From Ureibacillus xyleni (GTDB taxonomy: Bacteria > Bacillota > Bacilli > Bacillales_A > Planococcaceae): a stretch of 56,104 bases of DNA. Made by a program: the position numbers and the translations under genes. Below the pieces are notes generated by a model. It was not told the origin of the DNA. It saw only the letters and a program-made list of their open reading frames with translations, and did not search any database. The first letter of the stretch is position 1, and the number at the start of each line of letters is the position of its first letter. This document shows, in pieces, positions 8,329 through 17,060 of this stretch. The stretch is taken from NCBI RefSeq assembly GCF_900217795.1, contig NZ_OBMQ01000017.1:28233-84336 (forward strand), in the 5' to 3' direction.

Positions 8329-10423
8329 CGCTCCGTTCTAATCCTTTCTTTTGATATTTTTTAATCAACAGTAAATCGGGATCATTGGAATTTTCTTTGT
8401 TACTATTCGTGGATTTCATCAATCTTTGTTCTTCTAACAATCGTTCTTTTTCATATTGACGATTCCTTTTTATCCCCTTCACTCTACTACTTTTACTTAT
8501 ATCGACAACTTCTTTCTTAGACTGCTTTTCAGCCTTTTTTATTATTTCTTCTACGTCACCCATTAGTTGAATTTTCCCTGCTAATTCTTGATGCTTTTGT
8601 TCACTCTTTTGGATCTTTTCATATTGATGGAGATATTCTACATCACTAATTGATTTCGACTTGTAACGAAATTGATGCTCTAATAACGAGCATTTCTCAA
8701 AACTATTTCTATGGATTCCTCTTAAATAAATAAAATTCATTTCTCTCGGATCATAAGTGATGTCGACCTTCCAACTCCCGTTTAAGCGTGCTTTAACAAA
8801 CCATTGTTCTTTTAATGCTAAAGTGGAGCCATAATAAATATTTTTAAACTTTATCCCTTGCCCTGTTACGGTTGCTGTTGCTCTTGGCAATAAATGAAGC
8901 ATCATTAATTCTTTCGAAATCGTTCTTAGTTTCCCAGCTCGGTTTTGAATCCCCCAATTCCATAGTTTAATAGGTACTGCCTCTATATCAGACTCTATCA
9001 AATCTTTTTCCCGCACGTATCGTTCAATAACATGATGATTGTTATAATAGAGGACACATTTAATCACGATTTGTGTAAATTCTTTAAGTGTTAACTTACC
9101 TGCTAAACGGTAGTCTTTAGTACCCCTTTTATTAAAATCTGAATAAACAGCTCCAGGTAACAATGGCTTAACTTGTATATTTAGTAATCTAAAATGCTGT
9201 TCTACAATAGATTTGAAATCGCCCCTATACGGTGCTGAATTTTCGATTTTAATATTTAGCTCTTCGGTTAAAATATTTGATGCGTTTGATAATAACTCCG
9301 CTCTATCAGCAACAATGCAAGTTGGTAAATGGGCTGTTGGCCAGTCTGATTCCTCAATCTCTATGTCATACCTTTTGCAAAAATCCTCTTTGTTCTCTAC
9401 CATGTTCATTAATGCAATTCGTGCTTGCTCAAAATTAGGACCATCCAGAGAAACATGAATACCAACAATCATTCTTGACCAGACATCTTTACAAAAATAT
9501 AAAATGGGTCTCCCAATAATCCAGTTTCTATTGAATTCACTCACTAAATACACATCCGCTACGGTAGAATCAATTTGAACTTTTTCTAAAGGAAATCGAA
9601 CTTCGTTTGAAGCACTACTTAAAAGCGGTCGATAATTCAAATCGAAATGGCGTTTTCCTTTTCTATGGATTATTGTTTTACTTACATCTTGCTCTTTTCG
9701 AACCCAATAAACAAATTGCTTGTATGTGGGCAGTAATTCAGGAGATTCTTCTAATTCTGTTTTATAAAATTCTTTAATCATTTGTTCATACGCAAAACGC
9801 AAACTTATATTACTATCCTTTTCATAAAACCTTTCTTTAGCAATTCTAAATATCTTCTTAGTCTCTTCATCTATATTAATCCCCTGTGAATCATCCAATT
9901 CTCTTGGTCGCCCCCGCTTTACATTACTACTGGATTTATCTTTTCCTTTACCTCCGCAGTTTCGAAAGTCGGGCAGTAGAGCAGTCTTAGTCATTCCTCT
10001 TTTCCAATATCGTTTCAAATATTTCAAAATGGTTTTTCTCGATAATTCCATTTCTGTTGATAAATTGTTTATAATTTTATTTCTCCTTACACTTACCAAC
10101 AGGTTTTCCACACCATTAGACAATAGTTTATTAATTACTATCCATGCTTGATTTTGTAATGATAACGATTTTTCACTTTTTTGCGATTCTCCATCGAGAC
10201 ATGCCCAAGGATCATTTTGTACTAATTCAATTTGATTATTTGCAAACAACTCCTCGATATCACTTATTAATTTTTTATTTGGCAATGTATCATCAAAAAT
10301 GTTTACAAGGTAACACACTTGGTATTTTTCATCTATCCAAATTACTCTTTCTATATGGTTAGGGTTGTATTTATATTGAATCAACTGATTTAAGGAAATG
10401 ACCACTATGATCACCGCCTTCAT
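8321..10423 (-). CDS. tnsB: TnsB DDE transposase
   Basis: A 700-residue rve/DDE transposase, about the same size as Tn7 TnsB (702). The catalytic triad is visible as Asp285 (VQIDST), Asp373 (VADRAE) and Glu408 (VEQHFR). The 88 and 35 residue gaps equal those of Tn7 TnsB (D273, D361, E396). N-terminal helix-turn-helix segments (near 115-140) would bind repeats in the element ends. TnsB cleaves and joins the 3' ends. The frame overlaps tnsA by 53 bp from its first ATG. A GTG six codons in, preceded by a GGTG motif, is an equally good start and shortens the overlap. The Lys/Glu-rich C-terminus is the usual TnsC-interacting tail. Whether its sites are the AAAAAAGTCG repeats of the 398-bp element is inference. 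Confidence 0.93.
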   Translation of the reverse strand: MKAVIIVVISLNQLIQYKYNPNHIERVIWIDEKYQVCYLVNIFDDTLPNKKLISDIEELFANNQIELVQNDPWACLDGESQKSEKSLSLQNQAWIVINKLLSNGVENLLVSVRRNKIINNLSTEMELSRKTILKYLKRYWKRGMTKTALLPDFRNCGGKGKDKSSSNVKRGRPRELDDSQGINIDEETKKIFRIAKERFYEKDSNISLRFAYEQMIKEFYKTELEESPELLPTYKQFVYWVRKEQDVSKTIIHRKGKRHFDLNYRPLLSSASNEVRFPLEKVQIDSTVADVYLVSEFNRNWIIGRPILYFCKDVWSRMIVGIHVSLDGPNFEQARIALMNMVENKEDFCKRYDIEIEESDWPTAHLPTCIVADRAELLSNASNILTEELNIKIENSAPYRGDFKSIVEQHFRLLNIQVKPLLPGAVYSDFNKRGTKDYRLAGKLTLKEFTQIVIKCVLYYNNHHVIERYVREKDLIESDIEAVPIKLWNWGIQNRAGKLRTISKELMMLHLLPRATATVTGQGIKFKNIYYGSTLALKEQWFVKARLNGSWKVDITYDPREMNFIYLRGIHRNSFEKCSLLEHQFRYKSKSISDVEYLHQYEKIQKSEQKHQELAGKIQLMGDVEEIIKKAEKQSKKEVVDISKSSRVKGIKRNRQYEKERLLEEQRLMKSTNSNKENSNDPDLLLIKKYQKKGLERSDE

Positions 10424-11243
10424 TTATAAGCACTTGATTTGCTGACATAGATAAATCCAGGGGTTCTAACATATCAACTAATAACCGTTTGTGAGCTATT
10501 AGATGTTTGAAAATCAAAAGACCTGTACCTTTGTCTGCATTTACTTCCTTGTCAAAATTCGTTAAAAGTTCATTTAATGGCATTTCTCCAGCCTGAACTA
10601 ATAAATGAAACAAAATATCTTGATAAAGCTCCTGCTGTGATGATGTAATCCCATATTCAACAAGAAAATAAGATGAATGAATATACTCAATGTTCTTTGC
10701 CAATATTTTAGGTATTTCTTTATTTGTAACAATCCCATAATCAATACCTTTTTCTTCCCAATAACGTCTTTGTATCTCAAACCTTTCAATAACCTGATTG
10801 TTTTCTAATTGACGATAATCTTTTATTGATCTTGCATAGTAATTTGCTTCTCCGTCTTTCCCCTTTTTAGTCACAAGAAATGTAGTTGTTAATATTAATG
10901 GTTCACCTGTTTTTTGGTTAATTAAGCGTTTGAATAACTGATCGTCAAGTTGAGGAGTGATTTTATCTAAATCCTCCATCAAAGGATAATGCTCCCTTAT
11001 ATCTATCACTTCATCATCAAAATCTAACAAATAAAAAAATCGAGTTTCAGAATCAGATAAAAAATGGTGTACCCTTTGACTTTTCCAACCTTTAATTCTT
11101 GTCGCTCTTCCCTTTGTAGTTACTCGAAAGACATCAATAAATGGTTTATAATCTTTCCCTTCCCCTTGTCCGTATCCTTCCTCTATTAATTTATTAAGCC
11201 TTTTTAATGATTGATTCATTTTAACTACTGGCACTACACTCAC
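10371..11243 (-). CDS. tnsA: TnsA-like endonuclease with a substituted active-site residue
   Basis: A 290-residue TnsA homologue (Tn7 TnsA is 273). The conserved blocks are in order: Glu66 in SETRFFYLLDF, the DIREHYPL strand, the LTTTFLV strand, the SIK strand with Lys141, and RRYWEEKGIDYGIVTNKEI. Tn7 TnsA uses Glu63, Asp114 and Lys132 to cut the 5' ends. Here the Asp114 position, normally TTDFL, reads Thr119-Thr120-Thr121-Phe-Leu; codon 10881-10883 is ACA on the coding strand. The other two acidic/basic residues remain. The C-terminal winged-helix domain that contacts TnsC is present. The likely result is loss of 5' cleavage with retained complex assembly. The first GTG start has AAGGA too close; the GTG at codon 4 is better spaced. 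It is the first gene of tnsABCD. Confidence 0.88.
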   Translation of the reverse strand: MSVVPVVKMNQSLKRLNKLIEEGYGQGEGKDYKPFIDVFRVTTKGRATRIKGWKSQRVHHFLSDSETRFFYLLDFDDEVIDIREHYPLMEDLDKITPQLDDQLFKRLINQKTGEPLILTTTFLVTKKGKDGEANYYARSIKDYRQLENNQVIERFEIQRRYWEEKGIDYGIVTNKEIPKILAKNIEYIHSSYFLVEYGITSSQQELYQDILFHLLVQAGEMPLNELLTNFDKEVNADKGTGLLIFKHLIAHKRLLVDMLEPLDLSMSANQVLINEGGDHSGHFLKSVDSI

Positions 11244-11326
11244 TTCCTTTTTACTAAGATCCTCGAATTTAATTTGGGTAAACTAATTAGTTGCAATATT
11301 GGGTGGGCAAAAATAAAAAAGCCATT

Positions 11327-11376
11327 CCTTATAGTCAATTTCAACGATTTTTTTTAATCGCAAATGACTTATAAGG
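11327..11376 (-). terminator. terminator of the resolvase gene
   Basis: On the minus strand the arms CCTTATAAGTCA and TGACTATAAGG form an imperfect long stem. It is followed by GGCTTTTTTATTTTTG (to about 11310). It separates the resolvase from tnsA, so tnsA needs its own promoter in the roughly 70 bp that remain. Confidence 0.7.
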
Positions 11377-11385
11377 ATTGACTTA

Positions 11386-11952
11386 TTAGTTCTTTACTTC
11401 TTCAATTTCTTTTACTTTTCTATAGAAAGTGGCTCTTGAGATGTTAAGCTTTTTGGATATCGCTGTAACCGTAATTTGACCTCGTTTCCATTGACGGTAC
11501 AGTTTTAAGAAGTGTTCATCAATATCAATTGTCGGTCGCCCGAATCGAATTCCCTTGGCTTGTGCAATTTTGATGCCTTCTGCTTGTCGCATTCTGATGT
11601 TATCTCGCTCAAGTTCGTATAAAGCACCAAACACCACTAACATAAATTTCCCAGCAGGGGTGGCTGTATCCAAGTTTTCTTTCAGACTAACTATTTCTAC
11701 CTTTTTAGCATTTAACTCTTTGACAATGGTAAGGAAGTCCAATGTATTTCTTGCTAAACGTGAAATAGACTCGATATAAACAATATCACCTTCACGAACA
11801 AAACTTAACATTTCCTTCAGTTGTGGTCTTTCCATATTTTTGCCACTTATTTTTTCAGCAAAGATTTTTTCAACGCCAACCTCTTTTAATGCAACTAATT
11901 GTCTATCCAAATTTTGCGATTCCGAGGAACATCGAGAGTACCCGATTTTCAT
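11386..11952 (-). CDS. serine recombinase (resolvase/invertase family)
   Basis: A 188-residue small serine recombinase of the Tn3 resolvase/Hin type. The N-terminal catalytic domain shows GYSRCSS (catalytic Ser9 or the adjacent Ser10, aligning with RVST) and the ISRLARN arginines. The E-helix segment is ALYELERDNIRMRQAEGI, followed by GRP and a C-terminal helix-turn-helix (ITVTAISKKLNISRATFYRKV). It would resolve cointegrates by recombining two res sites. The start ATG has AAGGAGGG at good spacing. Its promoter (11989-12016) and a dyad (12034-12064) lie directly upstream, as in autoregulated resolvases. Location next to tnsA is unusual for Tn7 itself but is the arrangement expected when transposition is replicative, as with TniR in Tn5053-type elements. 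Confidence 0.92.
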   Translation of the reverse strand: MKIGYSRCSSESQNLDRQLVALKEVGVEKIFAEKISGKNMERPQLKEMLSFVREGDIVYIESISRLARNTLDFLTIVKELNAKKVEIVSLKENLDTATPAGKFMLVVFGALYELERDNIRMRQAEGIKIAQAKGIRFGRPTIDIDEHFLKLYRQWKRGQITVTAISKKLNISRATFYRKVKEIEEVKN

Positions 11953-11988
11953 CAGAAATCCCTCCTTTTTGGATATTCTTAAGACATT

Positions 11989-12016
11989 ATTATCTTTATT
12001 TGTAGCAAAAAGTCAA
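11989..12016 (-). promoter_or_regulatory. promoter of the resolvase gene
   Basis: On the minus strand, TTGACT (12011-12016), a 16-bp spacer and GATAAT (11989-11994). It lies 37 bp before the start codon and adjoins the candidate res dyad, which implies that the resolvase may repress itself. Confidence 0.6.
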
Positions 12017-12033
12017 GCCCTATTTATATTACA

Positions 12034-12064
12034 TGTTGCAATATTAAAATAGGGTTTTGCAACA
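12034..12064. other. candidate resolvase binding/crossover site (res)
   Basis: Arms TGTTGCAA (12034-12041) and TTGCAACA (12057-12064) form a perfect 8-bp dyad around an AT-rich centre, about the size of a resolvase subsite. It lies about 80 bp upstream of the resolvase start. A related half-site TTGCAATATT recurs at 11291-11300 on the other side of the gene. The remaining 12065-12276 holds nothing I can name apart from the start region of the next gene. Confidence 0.5.
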
Positions 12065-12276
12065 CACTTTTATTATAGATTTCAATGTTTCAAAATGTTT
12101 AGATTTTGAGTCACTTCTATACTATTGTTCTAATAACTGTTCAATCTGACTCTACCATTTTTAGCTACTCCTCTAATTAGATGTTCTTTCATTTTGTCTC
12201 AAATATAACTAAAATCATGATAGAATGTGGTAGAAGAAATTATAGGGGATAATTAGTTTTATATAAGGGGAGAGAG

Positions 12277-13026
12277 ATGTTGTATAGCATATTGGACATT
12301 GATATGGATTTTTTCATAGATGATATAGCTCATTGGGTAACTGGGGACAATCGCTTAGATGAAAATGAGTATAATCCCTGGAGCGAAAAAGATTTTAGGT
12401 TCTTTCTCGAAGAAAAATGTTTATTAAGTAAAAGTCATCCGACTAAAGGGAAAATAGTTACAAATCATCATGAAGCATTTTTCTTTTGGGATGAGCTAAT
12501 TAGTTCTCAAAAAGTAAAAACACCATTCAAAGTAACCCACATAGATGCTCACTCCGACACAGGTTTGGGGGACAGTGGTTATGTATATATAATGGGCGAG
12601 TTACTTAACCATCCAATTGTCGAAAGGCGAAATAATTTAGATACAAAAAAAGTTTTCATGAGTAATTACCTGTCCTATGCTTTAGCTTGTGGGTGGATAA
12701 GTAATGTTGATTTTGTATTACATGAAAAGTGGGATAATGATATTATTTCTGCACACTTGAAAAACTTCTCTGACAAAGAACAAGCGTTTCAATTTAAGGG
12801 ATATCCTAAAGGCATAGATATTGGTATGTCATACGAGAGAATTGTTCAAGGGAAAATATCGCCTATACGGATTGATAAAGAAATACCATACACTTTGATT
12901 CCTTGGAAAAACTATCGTACAGAAAAGAAATTTGATTATGTGGTTTTCTGTCAATCACCAGGATATACTCCAAAAACTGCGGATTTTATGCTCGATATAA
13001 TTAAAGAATATATTATTGAGATATGA
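12277..13026 (+). CDS. UPF0489-family protein, arginase-like metal site
   Basis: A 249-residue protein with the opening ILDIDMDFF and the motif HIDAHSDTG near residue 89. These motifs match the UPF0489 family, whose His/Asp pattern (HIDAHxD) resembles the metal site of arginase and histone-deacetylase-type enzymes. No signal peptide or membrane segment is visible. The activity of the family is not established. It is the first cargo gene beyond the resolvase and the only rightward gene of the left 19 kb. ATG start with a GGGGAGAGAG ribosome-binding site. It stands alone: the next gene is convergent and ends 140 bp away. Confidence 0.7.
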   Translation: MLYSILDIDMDFFIDDIAHWVTGDNRLDENEYNPWSEKDFRFFLEEKCLLSKSHPTKGKIVTNHHEAFFFWDELISSQKVKTPFKVTHIDAHSDTGLGDSGYVYIMGELLNHPIVERRNNLDTKKVFMSNYLSYALACGWISNVDFVLHEKWDNDIISAHLKNFSDKEQAFQFKGYPKGIDIGMSYERIVQGKISPIRIDKEIPYTLIPWKNYRTEKKFDYVVFCQSPGYTPKTADFMLDIIKEYIIEI

Positions 13027-13165
13027 AGTTAGCATTATAATTCGATTTTCAATTAACGTATCCAATTTTATTATTTTTACATCCTCAAATATGTAATGTG
13101 CTTTTCTTGCAGTCGCAAGCTGAAGCACATTATCCTTTTAAAATTTATTATACTAAAATGTTAGT

Positions 13166-13939
13166 TCAAGGAAGCGATTCATAATATTCATCATAGAATT
13201 CATCCAGTGCCTCTTCAAAGTCTTCAAATTCCATTATACATGCCAACTTAAACGCATCATACATAGCAATGCTTCTCTCACAATTCGAAAGTTCACTTTC
13301 AATCCTTTTTTCAACCCGATTGTAATCTTTACTTAAATATGCCAACGGAATTTTCCCCCAAGAAAGCTGTTCTTTTTCTATTCCTCCATAAATTAACCCT
13401 GTGAATATATCAAGATAACAGACAGCTCCTTGAATGCCATATTTCTGATAGCGTAAGAGTTTTCTTGCCACCTCCTCATAAGAAATACGATCAATAATAT
13501 ACAACGCAAGTTCTTTTTCTATAGCATCCTCATAAGAGTCAAAATCTCTTTGGTAATTGTTGGTTAAAAAATTTACACAAATTTGATAATCCATTGCATC
13601 ACTATAACTATCAAAAATTACACCATAATCTTCTTGTCCTTCTACACCATCCCAACCATCGTTTCCCAAAATATCATAAATTTTATTGTAACGACTCTCA
13701 TAATCTCTATCTTCAACAAAGTACATCTTTTTTAAGATAGCCCCTTCTTTAATTGCTTCCTGTACACTCGGTAAATCCTCCGTAACACTATTTTCAAAAA
13801 TATCCACAATATAATGGCGATTTGTCCAAAACCAGCCTATCTTATCATAGTCATTCCTGATACAATCAAATTGCTTAGAATAGTAATCACAATTAAATTC
13901 ATACACATCCGTAAGTTTTATTACTGTAACTTCTTTCAT
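13166..13939 (-). CDS. acidic hypothetical protein, last gene of a four-gene operon
   Basis: I do not recognise this protein. It has 257 residues, is strongly acidic and Tyr/Asp/Glu-rich, and has no membrane segment. Repeated D/E-Y-E pairs and a C-terminal run of EDFEEALDEFYDEYYE give it a DNA-mimic-like composition, but that is impression only. Its ATG overlaps the stop of the preceding four-helix-bundle gene by four bases (ATGA type), so it is translationally coupled. With the two upstream bundle genes and the DnaB-like ATPase it forms one transcription unit. Confidence 0.65.
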   Translation of the reverse strand: MKEVTVIKLTDVYEFNCDYYSKQFDCIRNDYDKIGWFWTNRHYIVDIFENSVTEDLPSVQEAIKEGAILKKMYFVEDRDYESRYNKIYDILGNDGWDGVEGQEDYGVIFDSYSDAMDYQICVNFLTNNYQRDFDSYEDAIEKELALYIIDRISYEEVARKLLRYQKYGIQGAVCYLDIFTGLIYGGIEKEQLSWGKIPLAYLSKDYNRVEKRIESELSNCERSIAMYDAFKLACIMEFEDFEEALDEFYDEYYESLP

Positions 13940-14343
13940 TCTGAGTCACTCCTTGATTTTATTTTTTTGAATTCAATTCCTTTTTTCTTATACTCTCCAA
14001 AGTGGAAATTCAATAGTTTCATTACTTGATCTGCATAGCAATCAATATTGAAGCCATTGAATTCATCTATCCTCTTTTTATCGCAAAGCTTGTATATCTG
14101 CTTTAAGAGCAATTCAAGCTCCAGTTTTGCTTCATTCAAACTTTTAAACTTCATCTTGATATTTTGCTGAACGATAGCATGGGTTATTTTTTTCGTTATT
14201 CGCACTGCTCGTTTCCGTAATTGTATTGCTTCGCTTTCCCTAATATTTCTACTATCTTCCTCTACAGTTCGGTACACTTCATGAGCTACGTCAAGAGATC
14301 GCTGATACAATGCATTTTTTCGGAAATCTGGAACCCACATCAT
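13936..14343 (-). CDS. four-helix-bundle-like protein
   Basis: A 135-residue all-helical protein. The N-terminus (WVPDFRKNALYQRSLDVAHEVYRTVE) and the pattern of long amphipathic helices resemble the four-helix-bundle family that includes the 23S rRNA intervening-sequence protein and Avd of diversity-generating retroelements. It lacks the family hallmark NIAEG. It is probably a divergent paralogue of the gene just upstream, which it overlaps by four bases. Two different bundle subunits could form a heteromer; Avd-type bundles are pentameric nucleic-acid-binding barrels. No reverse transcriptase is nearby, so a retroelement role is not supported. Confidence 0.6.
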   Translation of the reverse strand: MMWVPDFRKNALYQRSLDVAHEVYRTVEEDSRNIRESEAIQLRKRAVRITKKITHAIVQQNIKMKFKSLNEAKLELELLLKQIYKLCDKKRIDEFNGFNIDCYADQVMKLLNFHFGEYKKKGIEFKKIKSRSDSE

Positions 14344-14735
14344 GACATCTCCTCATTTAGAATCTTTTCTATTCTATTAGCCATTGCTATAAGCATTTTG
14401 AAAATTTCTTCTGCTTCCTTATCCAAACTCTTATAAGTTTCTTTGGTGATATATTTCTGCATAACGGACATGTCCAGGAAAGCCCGACATTCAGAAATGC
14501 TTCCAATACTGGTGTTCAGCCTGTCATATTCTTTTCGATAGTAATAATTTGCATTTCCTTCTGCGATGTTGCTGTATACACTGGAACTGGCTCTACGTAA
14601 CTGGTCTACCACGTTATTCCGCTCAAAAGAAGGAAAGTTCTCAACAACTTTATATATTTTTTTACTAAAGAGCAGTGATTTTTTGTATACTTCTAAATCT
14701 CTAAAATCGCCAATAAATGTTTTCTTTTCTGCCAT
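14340..14735 (-). CDS. four-helix-bundle protein (IVS/Avd-like family)
   Basis: A 131-residue protein with clear family features: FRDLEVYKKSLLFSKKIYKVVENFP, then QLRRASSSVYSNIAEGN, then the helix with CRAFLDMS. This matches the four-helix-bundle family of 23S rRNA intervening-sequence proteins and Avd. Members are basic and bind nucleic acid; the biochemical role outside retroelements is unknown. It starts 29 bp after the DnaB-like ATPase gene and overlaps the next bundle gene. The ATG is preceded by AAGGAGG. Confidence 0.82.
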   Translation of the reverse strand: MAEKKTFIGDFRDLEVYKKSLLFSKKIYKVVENFPSFERNNVVDQLRRASSSVYSNIAEGNANYYYRKEYDRLNTSIGSISECRAFLDMSVMQKYITKETYKSLDKEAEEIFKMLIAMANRIEKILNEEMS

Positions 14736-14764
14736 AGTTCTTCCTCCTTGTTTAGTTTTTTCAT

Positions 14765-15664
14765 TTAAGCATCTTGGAAATAAAAAGGTGTTGGATGATA
14801 GGTGAGATGGGTAATTTGAGTTTTATAAGGGGATGTGTTACTTCGAATTATCAGTTTAATAACATACGGGTTAAGTGTTGAGTGAAGTGTTTTATTGGGA
14901 GACACATGATTACTAAAGAGTATGATGTTATCGACATTTGTTTCGATTTCTAATGTGGTTCTATATCCTGCCGTAATTCTTTCGAAGTCACCCTTAGCCA
15001 ATGTTACATTCATAAAGATTGGTACTTCGTATTCTTTTGCTATTTTATTGATGGTTCTTAAATGAATTTGGTCCCTTATTCGGTAAATAGTACGCTGATA
15101 AATTGGCGGTTCTTCCTCATCTAAAAGAATAGCAACCTTTGGATTCGTTCTTTTAAAAGATTTAATCATATCCACCAACAAATCAGTATCAACACAATTG
15201 TTAGTTTCAACGTGAATATTAGTTAAGATTGGGTACAAGTTTGTTTGATATTCCTGAAGAGTACGGGAGGATGAAGAAATTTTGCTAATAATAGCGGAGA
15301 GAGAAGGAGCTTGTTCTCGGTGTAACTTATAATCATGCCTGACAAGTATCTTTTGTAAAATGCTATTTGCTGTGTCATGACTCGTATAATATAAAACTTT
15401 ATATCCATTTAAAGCAAGATGCTCAGCCATAAATGACAAGAATGCATTTCGTTCATCACCCATTCTACCAATTAAAGCATATAGCTGATGTGAAAATCCT
15501 CCGCTTAGAGCAACATCTAAGTTTGATAATCCTGCAGAAACTTTTTGCTCATACTGGGTAGTTGCTTCATCAATAAAATCAGTTTCGAAGTAATGCCATA
15601 ATCCATTCAATGTTTCCTTTAATTCTCTTGATTCAATTTCAACTTCCTTATTCATTAGAATCAT
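14765..15664 (-). CDS. DnaB/RecA-like ATPase domain protein with degenerate P-loop
   Basis: A 299-residue protein resembling the C-terminal RecA-like core of replicative helicase DnaB. Family marks are the NLDVALSGGF segment, the position of Walker A (ALIGRMGDERNAF near residues 62-74), then AEHLALNGYKVLYYTSHD as the H1a-like strand, and VAILLDEEE as the Walker B-like strand. The usual GKT of Walker A is replaced by GDERN, so ATP hydrolysis is doubtful. There is no N-terminal DnaG-binding domain. It opens a four-gene operon with two four-helix-bundle genes and an acidic protein. Start ATG has AAAGGTGAG. A SigA-type promoter at 15974-16002 is about 310 bp upstream. A plasmid replication accessory function is my inference from the neighbouring par and helicase genes. 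Confidence 0.6.
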   Translation of the reverse strand: MILMNKEVEIESRELKETLNGLWHYFETDFIDEATTQYEQKVSAGLSNLDVALSGGFSHQLYALIGRMGDERNAFLSFMAEHLALNGYKVLYYTSHDTANSILQKILVRHDYKLHREQAPSLSAIISKISSSSRTLQEYQTNLYPILTNIHVETNNCVDTDLLVDMIKSFKRTNPKVAILLDEEEPPIYQRTIYRIRDQIHLRTINKIAKEYEVPIFMNVTLAKGDFERITAGYRTTLEIETNVDNIILFSNHVSPNKTLHSTLNPYVIKLIIRSNTSPYKTQITHLTYHPTPFYFQDA

Positions 15665-17060
15665 TTTTTCTCACCTTTCCTTTTATCTATTGACATTAAT
15701 TAGCAATAACATTTTTGCGAAATACAATATGCGAGATTTGTTTGGGAGAGAATGGCTCCCCAAGTGCAGTTATCCTACTTACATAAAATCTGATAATCAA
15801 TTTTATTTTGCATAGTGCAGTCACTCCTTAACATTAAATTTTACAGATAATAGGTAATTATGAACCCTATAATCTGTATGTAAAAAATAGTCGGAATTAA
15901 ATATGTTAATCTAAAATTGTGGGAGTAATTTAAGAAATGAGTAAATGTGGAATAAGGAGAAGTTTATAGCTTAATTTTATAAAACTATTAAATACTTGTC
16001 AATGCTTATATGCAATAATATTTAATTTATTTAATATAAACAATAAACGTATACCCTACAGAGAGCATACTTTTAAAAAGTCGTAAAGCTCATTTACTTG
16101 AATAATAGAAAGATATCAATAAGATTTTCTCTTATTTAAAAAGTCGTATTTTCTATATCTTATATATAAGGAAGAATACTTATTTTACGACTTTTTTGTA
16201 TTAATGTACTGATATCATTGTTCGTTGCTACAATATCAATTGATTTGCGATTATTAGAGAAACCTACCTCAATTGCATATTCCCCATAATGATAATGCAA
16301 GAACCAGCAACACCTTGATAATTTGAACAATCCCCCATTGGTAATTGCTACTAAAAGAAATATCCCCTTTTAATGAATAAACAACTATTGGTTTATGAAT
16401 CCACCAGAGAAGCCTCGTAGCTTTAGAATAATAACCAGTAAAAAATGCAACAATCTAATGTAAGTGTAAATAATAAAGAACTTTTAATTTATGCAAAACA
16501 GATAATAGAAACTGTGCAGTTATACTAAGTACATGTTTAAATCTACTAATCTGTTTTCATAGTTCATTAAAACCTGTAAACATATTAAGAAAATGCACTA
16601 CTCCTTGATATCTTAGCAAAAATGCAATGAACTGATTAAAAGTCATGCAAATAGAAGTTTTACAGCAAATTACTTAAAGGTAATAGCAGTTACTCTTCTA
16701 TTTGCACATATAACTACTGATTAAACTTGATATAATTGCATTACATACAACAATGCTTGGCAATGATTAAAAGGTCATTTCCATTCCAAAAAGGAGAGAG
16801 CATTAACCTCCTATAAGATGGAGATATTTAATCTTCACAATGGATATTGTAAATAAATTCACTGTTAATATTAGCATTGTCTTTTGTTATGCAGAATATC
16901 AATGCATTTCATCACCCTTGAAATGGTTATTTACCAACTAAGATTTTATCGTATAATGTCTTTTATCGAATAATCTACTTCTTTAATTTAATCAAAATAA
17001 ATGTGCTTTACGACTTTTGGATATAGAAAAACCGCAGAGATTCTCTACGGTCAAGTAAAC
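15665..17060. other. 1.4-kb non-coding AT-rich region, possible replication origin
   Basis: No convincing gene, and AT-rich throughout. It contains four AAAAGTCGTA-type motifs (16078, 16139, and reversed near 16188 and 17011), a long inverted repeat with arms GCAAATAGAAG and CTTCTATTTGC (about 16643-16706), and a duplicated block about 50 bp long (15765-15815 and 16515-16570, sharing ATAACTGCAC on the minus strand). A promoter (15974-16002) has a regulator box upstream. On the minus strand a 67-codon open stretch without a start codon (about 16145-16365) could be a gene remnant. A 12-codon leader frame with a good ribosome-binding site begins near 15815. Position between plasmid-type genes makes an origin plausible, but it is unproven. 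Confidence 0.45.
15974..16002 (-). promoter_or_regulatory. SigA-type promoter with regulator box, DnaB-like operon
   Basis: TTGACA (15997-16002), a 17-bp spacer and TAAAAT (15974-15979) on the minus strand. The 50 bp upstream carry TATATGCAATA and ATATAAACAATA and match the upstream region of the helicase promoter at 18860-18888 almost base for base over the core. Shared control by the XRE regulator is inferred. Confidence 0.65.

Noticed and set aside
13936..14735. A diversity-generating retroelement based on Avd-like bundle proteins
   Set aside because: No reverse transcriptase, template repeat or variable-repeat protein is found in the window.
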